From the NCBI GenBank assembly GCA_041918175.1, contig JAYRWE010000029.1, positions 1 to 64,000 of the forward strand: DNA of 64,000 nucleotides, read 5' to 3'. The translations under genes and the position numbers were made by a program. How positions within the stretch are numbered: the stretch's first letter is position 1; each line of letters opens with the position of its first letter. The notes under the pieces are model-generated. The model ran no database searches. It was not told the origin of the DNA and saw only the letters and a list, made by a program, of their open reading frames with translations. Below are positions 9,016 to 16,789 of this stretch, in pieces. The stretch comes from JABWAN01 sp041918175. GTDB taxonomy: Bacteria > Zhuqueibacterota > Zhuqueibacteria > Zhuqueibacterales > Zhuqueibacteraceae.

Positions 9016-9086
9016 AGGGTTCTAAGAATGTCTGATTTCAAAACCAAGCTGCGCTCATGTTGAGCACAATTTTACTGCATAATAAA

Positions 9087-9127
9087 CTGTTCTGGTCACA
9101 ATTGCAAGCAACTGAATCTGTTCCGGC
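9087..9127 (+). promoter_or_regulatory. Candidate MocR operator: direct repeat between mocR and the exporter
   Basis: CTGTTCTGGT at 9087-9096 and CTGTTCCGGC at 9118-9127 match at eight of ten positions in the same orientation. Their starts are 31 bases apart, close to three helical turns. MocR dimers are known to bind direct repeats on one face of the DNA. The site lies between the divergent regulator and exporter genes. Function is inferred from position and spacing. Confidence 0.5.
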
Positions 9128-9201
9128 GCGCGTTTTTTTTATATATTCGCACGTATTTGATTTTCCACCTTACCGTCTCTTGCACCTTAACCGGAGTCCG
9201 C

Positions 9202-10176
9202 GTGAAACAGAATCTCTCCGAGCACGCCCCGCGCCCGCTCGTGATCGCCGCCTTCGCCGCTGTGTATCTCATTTGGGGTTCAACCTATCTTGCGATTCTG
9301 ATTGCAATCGAAACCATCCCGCCGCTGCTCATGGCTGGCGTGCGCTTTCTCTTTGCCGGCGCGATTCTCTATACGTGGACGCGCTTCTCCGGCGCGCCCA
9401 AACCCACATTCAAGCAATGGCGCTCGGCAACTCTCATTGGCGCATTGTTGCTGTTGATCGGCAATGGCGGCGTCACTTGGTCGGAGTTGTATGTTCCTTC
9501 AGGTATCGCCGCGCTGGTGGTCGCAACCGTTACGGTGTGGATGGTCGTGTTTGATTGGGGATTATATGGCACAACGCGGCCCAGCATTGCGACAACGATT
9601 GGTATTGGATTGGGCTTGACCGGCATGATGGTTTTGATGGGGCCGAGCAGTGTTGCCAATGAAAACTTCAACCCATTAGGTTTGGCTGCGTTGTTCTTCG
9701 CAACGATGGGTTGGGCGTTAGGTTCATTACACTCGCGCAAGGTTGATTTACCGCAATCGCCGTTCATGTCCACTGCGCTGCAAATGCTTTGCGGCGGCGG
9801 TTTGCTCGTGCTTGCCGGGTTTGTGCTGGGCGAGACGAACGGATTTCAACTCGCAGAAATTTCTCTGCGCTCTTGGTTCGCATTGCTTTATCTTTCCATC
9901 TTCGGTGCGCTCATCGCGTTCACGGCCTATGTCTGGCTCTTGCGCGTCACCTCGCCCGCACGCGTGGCAACGTATGCCTATGTGAATCCCATCATTGCGC
10001 TCTTCTTGGGTTCAGCCTTTGCCGGCGAAGCGCTCACGCCGCGCGCACTGCTCGCCGCAGTCATTATCGTCGCCGCCGTCGTTTTGATTATCGCCTATCG
10101 CGGCAAGACCGCCCGCACGGCCTCGCGCGTTGCAACAACTGCCGTAGGCGAAGTCTGCGTAGAGAAAGCGATTTGA
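9202..10176 (+). CDS. EamA/DMT family metabolite exporter
   Basis: The 324-residue membrane protein has about ten hydrophobic helices in two EamA repeats. The first opens with VYLIWGSTYLAI and the second ends with YVNPIIALFLG followed by the last two helices. YedA-like members export amino acids or related metabolites. I prefer the GTG at 9202, five bases after CCGGAG, because the longer frame to 9157 adds residues unlike the family. The divergent MocR gene suggests amino-compound-responsive expression. The substrate cannot be read from sequence. Confidence 0.88.
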   Translation: MKQNLSEHAPRPLVIAAFAAVYLIWGSTYLAILIAIETIPPLLMAGVRFLFAGAILYTWTRFSGAPKPTFKQWRSATLIGALLLLIGNGGVTWSELYVPSGIAALVVATVTVWMVVFDWGLYGTTRPSIATTIGIGLGLTGMMVLMGPSSVANENFNPLGLAALFFATMGWALGSLHSRKVDLPQSPFMSTALQMLCGGGLLVLAGFVLGETNGFQLAEISLRSWFALLYLSIFGALIAFTAYVWLLRVTSPARVATYAYVNPIIALFLGSAFAGEALTPRALLAAVIIVAAVVLIIAYRGKTARTASRVATTAVGEVCVEKAI

Positions 10177-10272
10177 AATGCAATCTGCGAAGCTGAGGCA
10201 AGAACGTTTGACGCTTGAAGAGAAAACGCCTCAGCACACAGAATAAACCCCGTTGACAAGCGGAGTATGGTC

Positions 10273-11016
10273 ATGACTTCTTCTCGTTTGCAAACCAAGT
10301 TGATTGATCTCAGCCATACGATTGAGCATGGCATGATTACATATAAAGGTCTGCCCGCGCCCCTCATCTGCGATTATCTCAGCCGCGAAGCTTCGCGGGC
10401 ACGTTATGCGGAAGGCACGGAGTTTCACATAGGTAAAATTGAAATGGTGGCAAACACCGGCACGTATCTCGACAGCCCGTTTCATCGCTATGGTCACGGC
10501 AAAGATATGTCGGAGTTGCCGCTCACCTCGTTAGCGGAATTGGATTGCATTGTTGTGCGGGCAATCTCGCGTGCGCAACGCGCGATCACGCACGAAGCCT
10601 TGCGCGGGCTGGACGTACATGGCAAGGCGGTTTTGGTGCATACGGGGTGGGACGAGCATTGGCGCATGGAGCAATACTTCGAAAACCATCCGTATCTAAC
10701 CGAAGATGCTGCAAAATTTTTGACCGATGCCGGAGCCGTATTGGTCGGCATCGATTCGTTCAACATTGATTGCACGGATGACGGTCATCGACCGGTGCAT
10801 TCGACTTTGCTCGCCGCGGAGATTCCGATCGTAGAGCATTTGTGCGGCTTGCAGCAATTGCCCGAGCACGGCTTTCGTTTCACCGCGGTGCCGGTGAAGG
10901 TGAAGAATTTCGGCACGTTTCCTGTGCGGGCTTATGCGAGCAATGCCGCTAACTTTTTCAGAAACGCAAAACGATTTTCGGCAAAACCATTTAAAAGCAA
11001 AGACAGAAAAATGTAG
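10273..11016 (+). CDS. Cyclase-family (kynurenine formamidase-like) hydrolase with a repeat-encoded tail
   Basis: The protein belongs to the metal-dependent cyclase superfamily (PF04199) that includes KynB. It shows KLIDLSHTIEHGM at the N-terminus and the signature as NTGTYLDSPFHRY near residue 60, the subgroup in which the first histidine of HxGTHxD is replaced. The GIDSFN and GFRFTAVPVKV blocks follow. Family similarity ends at FPVRAYA; the last ~25 residues (from about 10,945) run into the repeat at 10,965 onward, so the original stop appears lost. The second ATG, seven bases after CGGAG, is the likelier start. The exact substrate is unknown. Confidence 0.85.
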   Translation: MTSSRLQTKLIDLSHTIEHGMITYKGLPAPLICDYLSREASRARYAEGTEFHIGKIEMVANTGTYLDSPFHRYGHGKDMSELPLTSLAELDCIVVRAISRAQRAITHEALRGLDVHGKAVLVHTGWDEHWRMEQYFENHPYLTEDAAKFLTDAGAVLVGIDSFNIDCTDDGHRPVHSTLLAAEIPIVEHLCGLQQLPEHGFRFTAVPVKVKNFGTFPVRAYASNAANFFRNAKRFSAKPFKSKDRKM

Positions 11017-11112
11017 GGCAGAAAAATTTTAGCTGATGACGTTTCGTTTGAACGTTTTTAGATAGCGTAGAGCTTTATATTTCTGCCCTTCATTTTTCTG
11101 CCTATGCTTTTG
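10965..11112. repeat. Family D repeat supplying the 3' ends of two convergent genes
   Basis: This copy begins GCAAAACGATTTTCGGCAAA, continues through a T-rich ATTTAAAAGC and GACAGAAAAATGTAGGGCAG, and ends with the inverse arm TTTCTGCCCTTCATTTTTC. Related copies lie at 16,060, 46,705, 52,094 and 56,568. Both the cyclase gene and the CHAT gene terminate inside it, from opposite sides. The inverted arms followed by T runs could terminate transcription from both directions. Confidence 0.85.
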
Positions 11113-12780
11113 GGAAAAGTTAGTGACATTGGGCAAAGATGCCTGCGCTACTTCAAGCGCAAAACCATAGCGGCTGGTGATGATGAGTCCGGCCATGCCG
11201 CAGGTTTCCGGGAGAAAACGCAAGAGAGGGAGCATGAGGGCCGCGGCCTCGGGCACAAGACGCGCGCGCCCCACAGAGCCGTGCGAAAGGATCGGCGCGC
11301 CGTGCTCATCCTTTTCAAAGTTCTGCTCAAAATCATCGAGCACGATGAAGGTGCGGCGTTGCGTCCACGCGCGGCTGCACAGGGCCGCGAGTTTTTCGGG
11401 CAATTCTTTGCGCTCCGCGAGAATCTCTTGGGCCTCGGCCTTGGGCGCGCGGCGATAGGCATCCTCCAACGCGGAAAGGAGCGTGCCTGCATGCAGAGGG
11501 CCGTGAATGATAATGGCCGTGGTGTCTTGGCCGGAAAGACGTTCGAGCAATTTTCCGGCGAGACAACTTTTGCCGAGGCCGGCTGCGCCGTGCAAGAGCA
11601 CTCCAACGCGCGGCTGCGTGGGATCATCTTGGCCATGTCGCAACACACGCAAGCCGGTTTGCAATTGCCGGCGGCGTCCGACAAATCCTGCGGTGAGAAT
11701 TTTCACTTTGCCGTTGGCGAGATACGCATGCGTGAGTTTGCGCGGCGTAGGCTTGGGCTTTTGCCCAGGCGTAACGAGCGGCGCGAAAGGCGCGGCATCG
11801 CGGAACAAACGCAGGAGCGGCCACACGCTGTTGATCGCATAATGCTGCGCCTCGGCCAAACGCTCGCGACACGCCCGCACGGCCTCGGCGAGATCGTTGC
11901 CGCGACTCAATTCGAAATATAGATATTTGGCCGCCTCGGTCGCGCCGAGATCATACACGGGCCGGCCCCAACTGAGCACGCTGGGAATGCCCTCGGCCAC
12001 GAGTTGTTGCGCAAACGAACCGGCCGCAGCATTGGGATCAGCCTGTCCGGTTTGGCAGCCCGCGAGAAAGAGCACGTGCGGCGGATGAAGTCGCAGCGCT
12101 TGCCACAACTCGGCGGGCGAAACTTTTTGCGGCTCGCCTTCATCGTCTTCCATCCAAAAAAATGGCAGGCCGTTTTTATCAAGGCCCGCGTGGCCGGAGA
12201 GATGGATAATGTCGAAGCTCTCGTTCACGAGGCGCTCGGCGAGTCCTTCGAGCGAGCCGGAATCTTCCACAAGAATTTCGATGGGCAATTTATCCGTGGC
12301 GCGATAAAGCGCCTCTTCTTCTTTTTCGAAATCCAACTCCGGCGCGAGTCCGCGAGGCGAGCACGCGATGAAAAGCAGCTTGAGCTGGCGATTGGCGGGC
12401 GTGTGCGCATGCTCGCGACCGCGATCACTCACTTGTCGAATGAGATGAATTTCACGCGGCGCGAGGAAATGGCCGTGGTGCAAAAGCTCGAAGGGCAAAT
12501 CTTGCAAAGCCGCATCGAGCTGCAATTGCAAGTGCAACGGCGCGTTCGCATGTCGCGCACGTTCGCGCGCTTGTGTAAGTTGGCGCGTGTCGCCGTCGAG
12601 GAGTTGATACAGCGCCGCACCAAGTTCGGCCGTGTATTCGAACGGCTCAACGAGCGCGCGCGCGACGAGCGGCGGAAGCGTCGTTGTGCAAGTAATCAGC
12701 GCGACAGTGCTCGTGTAAATGAGCGTCGCGGATTTCTTGTCCTCGTGCAGCTTGGCGGAGAGGTGGAGAGAGGAAGGCAT
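11029..12780 (-). CDS. CHAT-domain protease fused to a STAND-like ATPase, C-terminally truncated
   Basis: Residues 60-330 form a CHAT (caspase-like) domain with the catalytic pair visible as HLSGHAG near 195 and LAGCQTG near 240. An ATPase follows with Walker A GAAGLGKS near 400 and Walker B FIVLDDF near 480. CHAT-ATPase proteins normally continue into TPR or similar sensor repeats. Here recognisable sequence ends at IITSRYGFALEV (near 545) and the last ~35 residues come from the family D repeat, so the sensor seems deleted. Such proteins act in signal-triggered proteolysis, sometimes in phage defence. No partner gene is adjacent. The AAAGG site ahead of the start lies in another repeat. Confidence 0.82.
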   Translation of the reverse strand: MPSSLHLSAKLHEDKKSATLIYTSTVALITCTTTLPPLVARALVEPFEYTAELGAALYQLLDGDTRQLTQARERARHANAPLHLQLQLDAALQDLPFELLHHGHFLAPREIHLIRQVSDRGREHAHTPANRQLKLLFIACSPRGLAPELDFEKEEEALYRATDKLPIEILVEDSGSLEGLAERLVNESFDIIHLSGHAGLDKNGLPFFWMEDDEGEPQKVSPAELWQALRLHPPHVLFLAGCQTGQADPNAAAGSFAQQLVAEGIPSVLSWGRPVYDLGATEAAKYLYFELSRGNDLAEAVRACRERLAEAQHYAINSVWPLLRLFRDAAPFAPLVTPGQKPKPTPRKLTHAYLANGKVKILTAGFVGRRRQLQTGLRVLRHGQDDPTQPRVGVLLHGAAGLGKSCLAGKLLERLSGQDTTAIIIHGPLHAGTLLSALEDAYRRAPKAEAQEILAERKELPEKLAALCSRAWTQRRTFIVLDDFEQNFEKDEHGAPILSHGSVGRARLVPEAAALMLPLLRFLPETCGMAGLIITSRYGFALEVAQASLPNVTNFSQKHRQKNEGQKYKALRYLKTFKRNVIS

Positions 12781-12786
12781 GGGTAA

Positions 12787-12848
12787 GCCTTTCGCCTGAT
12801 GCTAAAGCATCAGGCTAGGAGATGGAAGCCGACTGAAGTCGGCTAGCA
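12787..12848. repeat. Family B double hairpin upstream of the CHAT gene
   Basis: The hairpin CCTGATGCTAAAGCATCAGG is followed by CTAGGAGATGGAAGCC and a second hairpin CCGACTGAAGTCGG. It matches 39,340-39,478 in reverse and resembles 13,047-13,085, with conserved flanks (TAGCCTG...CAGGC) and different but self-complementary stem centres. It supplies the ribosome binding site region of the CHAT gene. Confidence 0.8.
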
Positions 12849-12912
12849 TTGTATGCGTTATCAGCCATCTTATGGGTTTTGACTTTCAAAATCGGTAATC
12901 ACCTCCACGAAT

Positions 12913-12986
12913 TGTCATTCAGAAGGAACCTTTTTACTCGCTGGAGACTTATGCCAGTGCTGAAAAAGATTCCTTCGGAATGACAT
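12913..12986. repeat. Family E long hairpin
   Basis: GTCATTCAGAAGGAACCTTTTT at 12,914-12,935 pairs with a near-perfect inverse ending GGAATGACA at 12,986, giving a stem of about 21 pairs with two mismatches around a 30-base loop. Relatives are at 26,162, 41,980, 55,262 and 61,258. Confidence 0.85.
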
Positions 12987-13039
12987 GATACGGGTGGTGT
13001 GCCTCGTTACCGAATTTGATCGTCAAATTTCATTAGATG

Positions 13040-13200
13040 GCTTGTACCTCTTAGCCTGCGGTTTCAACCGCAGGCGGAGGGCTTTTCCATTTTCAAATTG
13101 TACCCGCCGAACTTCGCCGAAGTCACCGAGTGTCGCCGAACAAAAGCTTTTTTCGGCGAATCTCGGTGACTTCGATGTCACTCGGTGGAAAAGTCTTTGC
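13040..13200. repeat. Family B hairpin plus family C repeat filling the gap before the acylase 3' end
   Basis: At 13,047-13,085 the hairpin CCTGCGGTTTCAACCGCAGG has family B flanks. From 13,098 to 13,200 follows family C: CCGAACTTCGCCGAAGTCAC and TTCGGCGAATCTCGGTGAC in inverted arrangement, ending GGAAAAGTC. Shorter family C copies lie at 52,133 and 53,430. With the two preceding hairpins these elements occupy most of the 510-base gap 12,781-13,290, which has no gene I can support. Confidence 0.75.
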
Positions 13201-13290
13201 TTTTTTTGCAACGATTTCACTTTAACGAAACTATTGGCGCCCGACGCCTGAAGGCGTTACTACGAGCGCAGTCAAAACCCATTCGAGCTT

Positions 13291-15963
13291 CTACGGCTGC
13301 AAGCGCAACACTTCCTGCGAACTCGCGTTCGCGCGCGGAGCGGACATCCACACTTGCCGGTATTGCCCCTTCCACCACAACCCAATTTGATCTTTATAAT
13401 GCGGACTCAACGGCTGGCCCGATTGCCCGCCGGGGAGAATGCTCAAGCACATTTCGGGATTGGCCATGTCCACAATGCGCCGCATCGAAGCACCGGAGTT
13501 GACGGCATACGGCTCGGCGAGATTGTATTCGCCTTTATTCACCGTGCTCGGCGAGCCGCCGAGCGGCAGGGGCCCGACGTTGAAGAGCACGTCAAGCGGT
13601 TTCTGCTTGCCGAACGGATGTTCGAGCGTGAGTTGATGCAGTTGGCCCCATTGCCAATCGCCCATCAACTCGCCGAATTTTTCTTGCAAGCGTTGCAGTG
13701 ACGAACGCAACCCGCGTCGCACAATGTGGCGACCGTTCTCCACCGCCTCCGTTGTGCGATCATCAAACCACGGCGAATGCGGATGATCCACGAGATATTC
13801 CAACGCGCGAATGGCGAGCGAACTCCATTGCACATAATTTTTGAAAAGCGTGTCGCCCATTTCGTCTCGCAATGTCGCCTGCAAAAGCTCCGTCGTCCAC
13901 ACATTGTACAGCGTCGCGGCCACGCTTTCGGCGCTTTCCACATAATCCCATTGGCGCAGCAGGCCGAGCGCTTGCTTCTCTTGCACGCTCAACACGGTAT
14001 CGCTCGGTGCGAGGCTGGTGTCGATTTCCATCAAGCGCAACAGCCGCGGCAACGTATATTGCGCGTGTTTGGAAAGTTGATCGAGTTGCATGGTTTTGAA
14101 ATAGCTCGTGTCCACTTGCGCGTTGTTGTGCAGCATCTCCGTAATGCGCTCGACGCGGCTCGAAGGCTCCCATGAATTAGAAAGATAATATTTGTAAGTC
14201 GGCGCGATGATGAGATTGTTCGCGGTGGCCACAAAACCTTGCGCGGGATTGAAAGTGTGCGGCATGTCTTCAAACGGAATGACGCCGAGCCAGTCGCCGT
14301 TATTTTCCCAGCCGCGATACGGCAGAAAGCCTTTGCCGTCTCGCCGAATCGGAACCCTGCCGCTGAGCCGATAGCCGATGTTGCCCGCAATGTCGGCATA
14401 AACCACATTCTGCGCCGGCACGGTGTATTGTTGCAGTGCCGCTTCAAACTCGCTCCACGAGCGCGCGCGATTCATGCCGTAGAATGCGGCCAGTTCATCC
14501 GACATTTCAAAACCGCTCCAGCGAATCGCGAGCGCGAACGAATCGCTGCGCGCGACATCAAGTATGTCGTTGACGAGCGGGCCGCGTTCGGTGAAACGGA
14601 TTTCGAGCGTTTGCGGATCAGCGCCTTTGATGCGAATTTGTTCGCTGATAATTGTAAGCGGCTTCCATCCGGTGTTGCTCAAATACTCTTTCCCGTTCAC
14701 GCGCTCTTGATAAAAATCCAAATCATCCACCATGCCATTGGTGAAGCCCCATGCGATATGACGATTGCTGCCGAGCACGACGCTGGGAACACCGGGAAGC
14801 GTTTGCCCCATCACTTCAAACTCGCCGGCTTTGAGATGCATTTCATACCACACCGTGGGCAGCGCAAAACCCAAGTGCGGATCGTTTGCGAGCATGGGTT
14901 TGCCGCTGCGCGTGCGACTGCCATGCACCACCCAATTGTTGCTGCCCAAAACGCCGGGCGGCATGCCGAGTTCTGCGCGCGTGTGTTGCGCAAGATTGAT
15001 GAACGCTTCGAATTGCGAGGAGAGAGTTGAGGAAAGTGGCGCAGGCCTCTTTGCCTGCGAAGAAGTTGTTTGATCAATTCCCCCCTTGAGGGGGGTTAGG
15101 GGGGTGTTGTTGATGCGCGCAGATTTTCTCAACTGCGCTAGTTCTGCATGCGCGAGCGACACCCCCCTGGCCCCCCTCAATGGGGGAGTCACTTCATCAA
15201 TTCCCCCCTTGAGGGGGGGGCGGGGGGTGTGATCAACGTTCGCAAATTCTGCATGTGCGGGCGACACCCCCCTGGCCCCCCTCAAGGGGGGAATTTCAGA
15301 GAGAATCATCGGTGTGTTCGGCAACACCGCGGGAAAAATTTCGAGCGCCATTGGCATTCCATGCTGCTCCGCGACTTTGCCGAGCGCGGCTTCAAAAAAC
15401 CACGCATGGCACAGGCGAAACGCCATGAGCCGCGCGAGGCCGATGCTGTCTTCGATTTCCCACGGCTCGGGCTTGAAGCCGAGCATGCTGAACTCCAGCG
15501 GCAAGCGATCGCTGTGGGTGGTGATATACTCATTCACGCCTTCGGCATAGGCGGTGAGCATCGCGCGCGATTGCGGCGTGAGCGCAGTGGTGAGTTGCTG
15601 GGCGAGGCGATAAAAGCCCCACACGCGGAGAAATTTGTCCTGCTCTATCACGGCGGGACCAAAAATTTCAGAGAGCGTTCCGCGCACGGCACGACGAGAA
15701 AATTCCATTTGCCACAAGCGATCTTGCGCCGCGACATAGCCCGCCGCGCGCCAAAGGTCGTTTTCGTTTTGCGCGACAATATGCGGCACGCTGTACGCAT
15801 CGCGCGTGATCGTCACTTCCTGCTGGAGCGCGGCCAGCTTGGCCTCGCCGTTGGTTTGAGGCAGTGATTTCTTTATGAGCCGCATGCTAAAAAAGCTGAG
15901 CACGATGAATGCGGCTCCGAGAAACGTCACGACACCGATGACAATTTTCCAAAAGCTCGGCAT
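13291..15963 (-). CDS. Penicillin acylase family N-terminal-nucleophile hydrolase with repeat insertion
   Basis: The 890-residue precursor has an N-terminal signal anchor, an alpha-subunit region starting at VTITRDAYSVPHI, a spacer, and a beta-subunit region starting at the nucleophile serine (GSNNWVVHG, near residue 341). Family members self-cleave before that serine and hydrolyse amides such as acyl-homoserine lactones or penicillins in the periplasm. Residues ~222-296 are encoded by four GC-run repeats in two inverted pairs, within or next to the spacer removed on maturation, so the mature enzyme may be intact. AAGGAAAA precedes the ATG. The substrate is not predictable. Confidence 0.88.
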   Translation of the reverse strand: MPSFWKIVIGVVTFLGAAFIVLSFFSMRLIKKSLPQTNGEAKLAALQQEVTITRDAYSVPHIVAQNENDLWRAAGYVAAQDRLWQMEFSRRAVRGTLSEIFGPAVIEQDKFLRVWGFYRLAQQLTTALTPQSRAMLTAYAEGVNEYITTHSDRLPLEFSMLGFKPEPWEIEDSIGLARLMAFRLCHAWFFEAALGKVAEQHGMPMALEIFPAVLPNTPMILSEIPPLRGARGVSPAHAEFANVDHTPRPPLKGGIDEVTPPLRGARGVSLAHAELAQLRKSARINNTPLTPLKGGIDQTTSSQAKRPAPLSSTLSSQFEAFINLAQHTRAELGMPPGVLGSNNWVVHGSRTRSGKPMLANDPHLGFALPTVWYEMHLKAGEFEVMGQTLPGVPSVVLGSNRHIAWGFTNGMVDDLDFYQERVNGKEYLSNTGWKPLTIISEQIRIKGADPQTLEIRFTERGPLVNDILDVARSDSFALAIRWSGFEMSDELAAFYGMNRARSWSEFEAALQQYTVPAQNVVYADIAGNIGYRLSGRVPIRRDGKGFLPYRGWENNGDWLGVIPFEDMPHTFNPAQGFVATANNLIIAPTYKYYLSNSWEPSSRVERITEMLHNNAQVDTSYFKTMQLDQLSKHAQYTLPRLLRLMEIDTSLAPSDTVLSVQEKQALGLLRQWDYVESAESVAATLYNVWTTELLQATLRDEMGDTLFKNYVQWSSLAIRALEYLVDHPHSPWFDDRTTEAVENGRHIVRRGLRSSLQRLQEKFGELMGDWQWGQLHQLTLEHPFGKQKPLDVLFNVGPLPLGGSPSTVNKGEYNLAEPYAVNSGASMRRIVDMANPEMCLSILPGGQSGQPLSPHYKDQIGLWWKGQYRQVWMSAPRANASSQEVLRLQP
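15077..15295. repeat. Four GC-run repeats in two inverted pairs inside the acylase gene
   Basis: Copies lie at about 15,077-15,108, 15,158-15,189, 15,199-15,230 and 15,264-15,295, alternating in orientation. The two pairs enclose related spacers (encoding SPAHAEFANV and SLAHAELAQL), so one pair probably arose by tandem duplication of the other. In this frame the repeat encodes PPLRGARGV and PPLKGGI, a different frame from that used in allB. Confidence 0.9.
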
Positions 15964-16002
15964 TTTTCCTTCCCTTTTTCAGTTGAGGTGTGCAAACAAA
16001 AA

Positions 16003-16032
16003 GAGCAGGCAGAATCTAAATTCTGTCTGCTC
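16003..16032 (-). terminator. Intrinsic terminator for the upstream lipoprotein gene
   Basis: A 13-base stem (GAGCAGGCAGAAT paired with ATTCTGTCTGCTC, one wobble) with loop CTAA is followed on the minus strand by CTTTTTGTTTG. It lies between the stop at 16,110 and the acylase start at 15,963. Confidence 0.65.
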
Positions 16033-16059
16033 GATGTTTTGAAATGAAACTTTCGTTCT

Positions 16060-16100
16060 AAAAGCAAAACGATTTCCGGCAAAACAATTTAAAAATCATT
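16060..16100 (+). repeat. Family D repeat, partial copy
   Basis: AAAAGCAAAACGATTTCCGG followed by CAAAACAATTTAAAAATC matches the left part of the copy at 10,965. It ends just before the stop codon of the gene at 16,110-16,691. Confidence 0.8.
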
Positions 16101-16109
16101 TTGCATGGA

Positions 16110-16691
16110 TTACGGCTTGCGCTCTCGACGCTTGGACTCTTTCGTGCTCCCACTATTTTCATTGGAGCGCCGATCCGAACGCTTATTGTCTTCTTCTTTC
16201 TTCGTGGTGCTTGCGGAAGAACTGCCGCTGTTGTCGCCCACAGGCTTGGCAACGCTGCCTGCCGAAGGCGCGGGCGTCGGCGCGGCTACGCTGGAGCCGC
16301 CCGCGGAAGATTCCGAAGGCGCGCTGTTTTGGCGACGATCAAACGGACGCTTCTTTTGTTCGGCTTGCTCGCCGCCGCTATTTCCGCCATTGGCATAATA
16401 GGGAAACCACCAGGGCGTATCATAATAATAAGACCAGCGCGGCGTCGGCTCTGCCACAGGCATGGGCACTGCAATCGCATGGTATGCGGCCACCTCGCGG
16501 CTGTGGCACGATTGACAATCATCGCCAAACGTAACGCGATTCGGATGTGCCTCGAAGCCGAGTTCTTCGTCTTCATGCTCTTGCGTGTCGCGCGCAAGTT
16601 CGACTTGCGGATGTTTGAGCACGGTGTAGCAACCAAGACTCAAGCTCACGAGGAGAAAGAAAGCGGCGGCCAGATACGAATTTCTTTTCAT
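16110..16691 (-). CDS. Predicted lipoprotein with one CxxCH haem-binding motif
   Basis: The 193-residue protein begins with a lipoprotein signal (MKRNSYLAAAFFLLV, lipobox LSLGC). Near residues 59-63 is CQSCH, a single c-type haem motif. An aromatic stretch SYYYDTPWWFPYY follows near 87-99. The last ~80 residues are low complexity, rich in S, A, P, K and R. It resembles small haem lipoproteins in gene neighbourhoods of periplasmic electron transfer, but I recognise no named family. AGGTG lies ahead of the start. An outer-membrane barrel-like gene is just upstream. Confidence 0.6.
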   Translation of the reverse strand: MKRNSYLAAAFFLLVSLSLGCYTVLKHPQVELARDTQEHEDEELGFEAHPNRVTFGDDCQSCHSREVAAYHAIAVPMPVAEPTPRWSYYYDTPWWFPYYANGGNSGGEQAEQKKRPFDRRQNSAPSESSAGGSSVAAPTPAPSAGSVAKPVGDNSGSSSASTTKKEEDNKRSDRRSNENSGSTKESKRRERKP

Positions 16692-16789
16692 GCTTCACCT
16701 AAAGTTTGGGCGAAGTCGGGCTTTGCACAAACAGTCTTAGCAGCGCTCAAGCGCCCATTGCAAAGTCCGGCTTCCCTGAGAGGGAGTGA

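Noticed and set aside
15077..15295. CRISPR-like array
   Set aside because: The repeats alternate in orientation and have related spacers inside an open reading frame; there are no cas genes.
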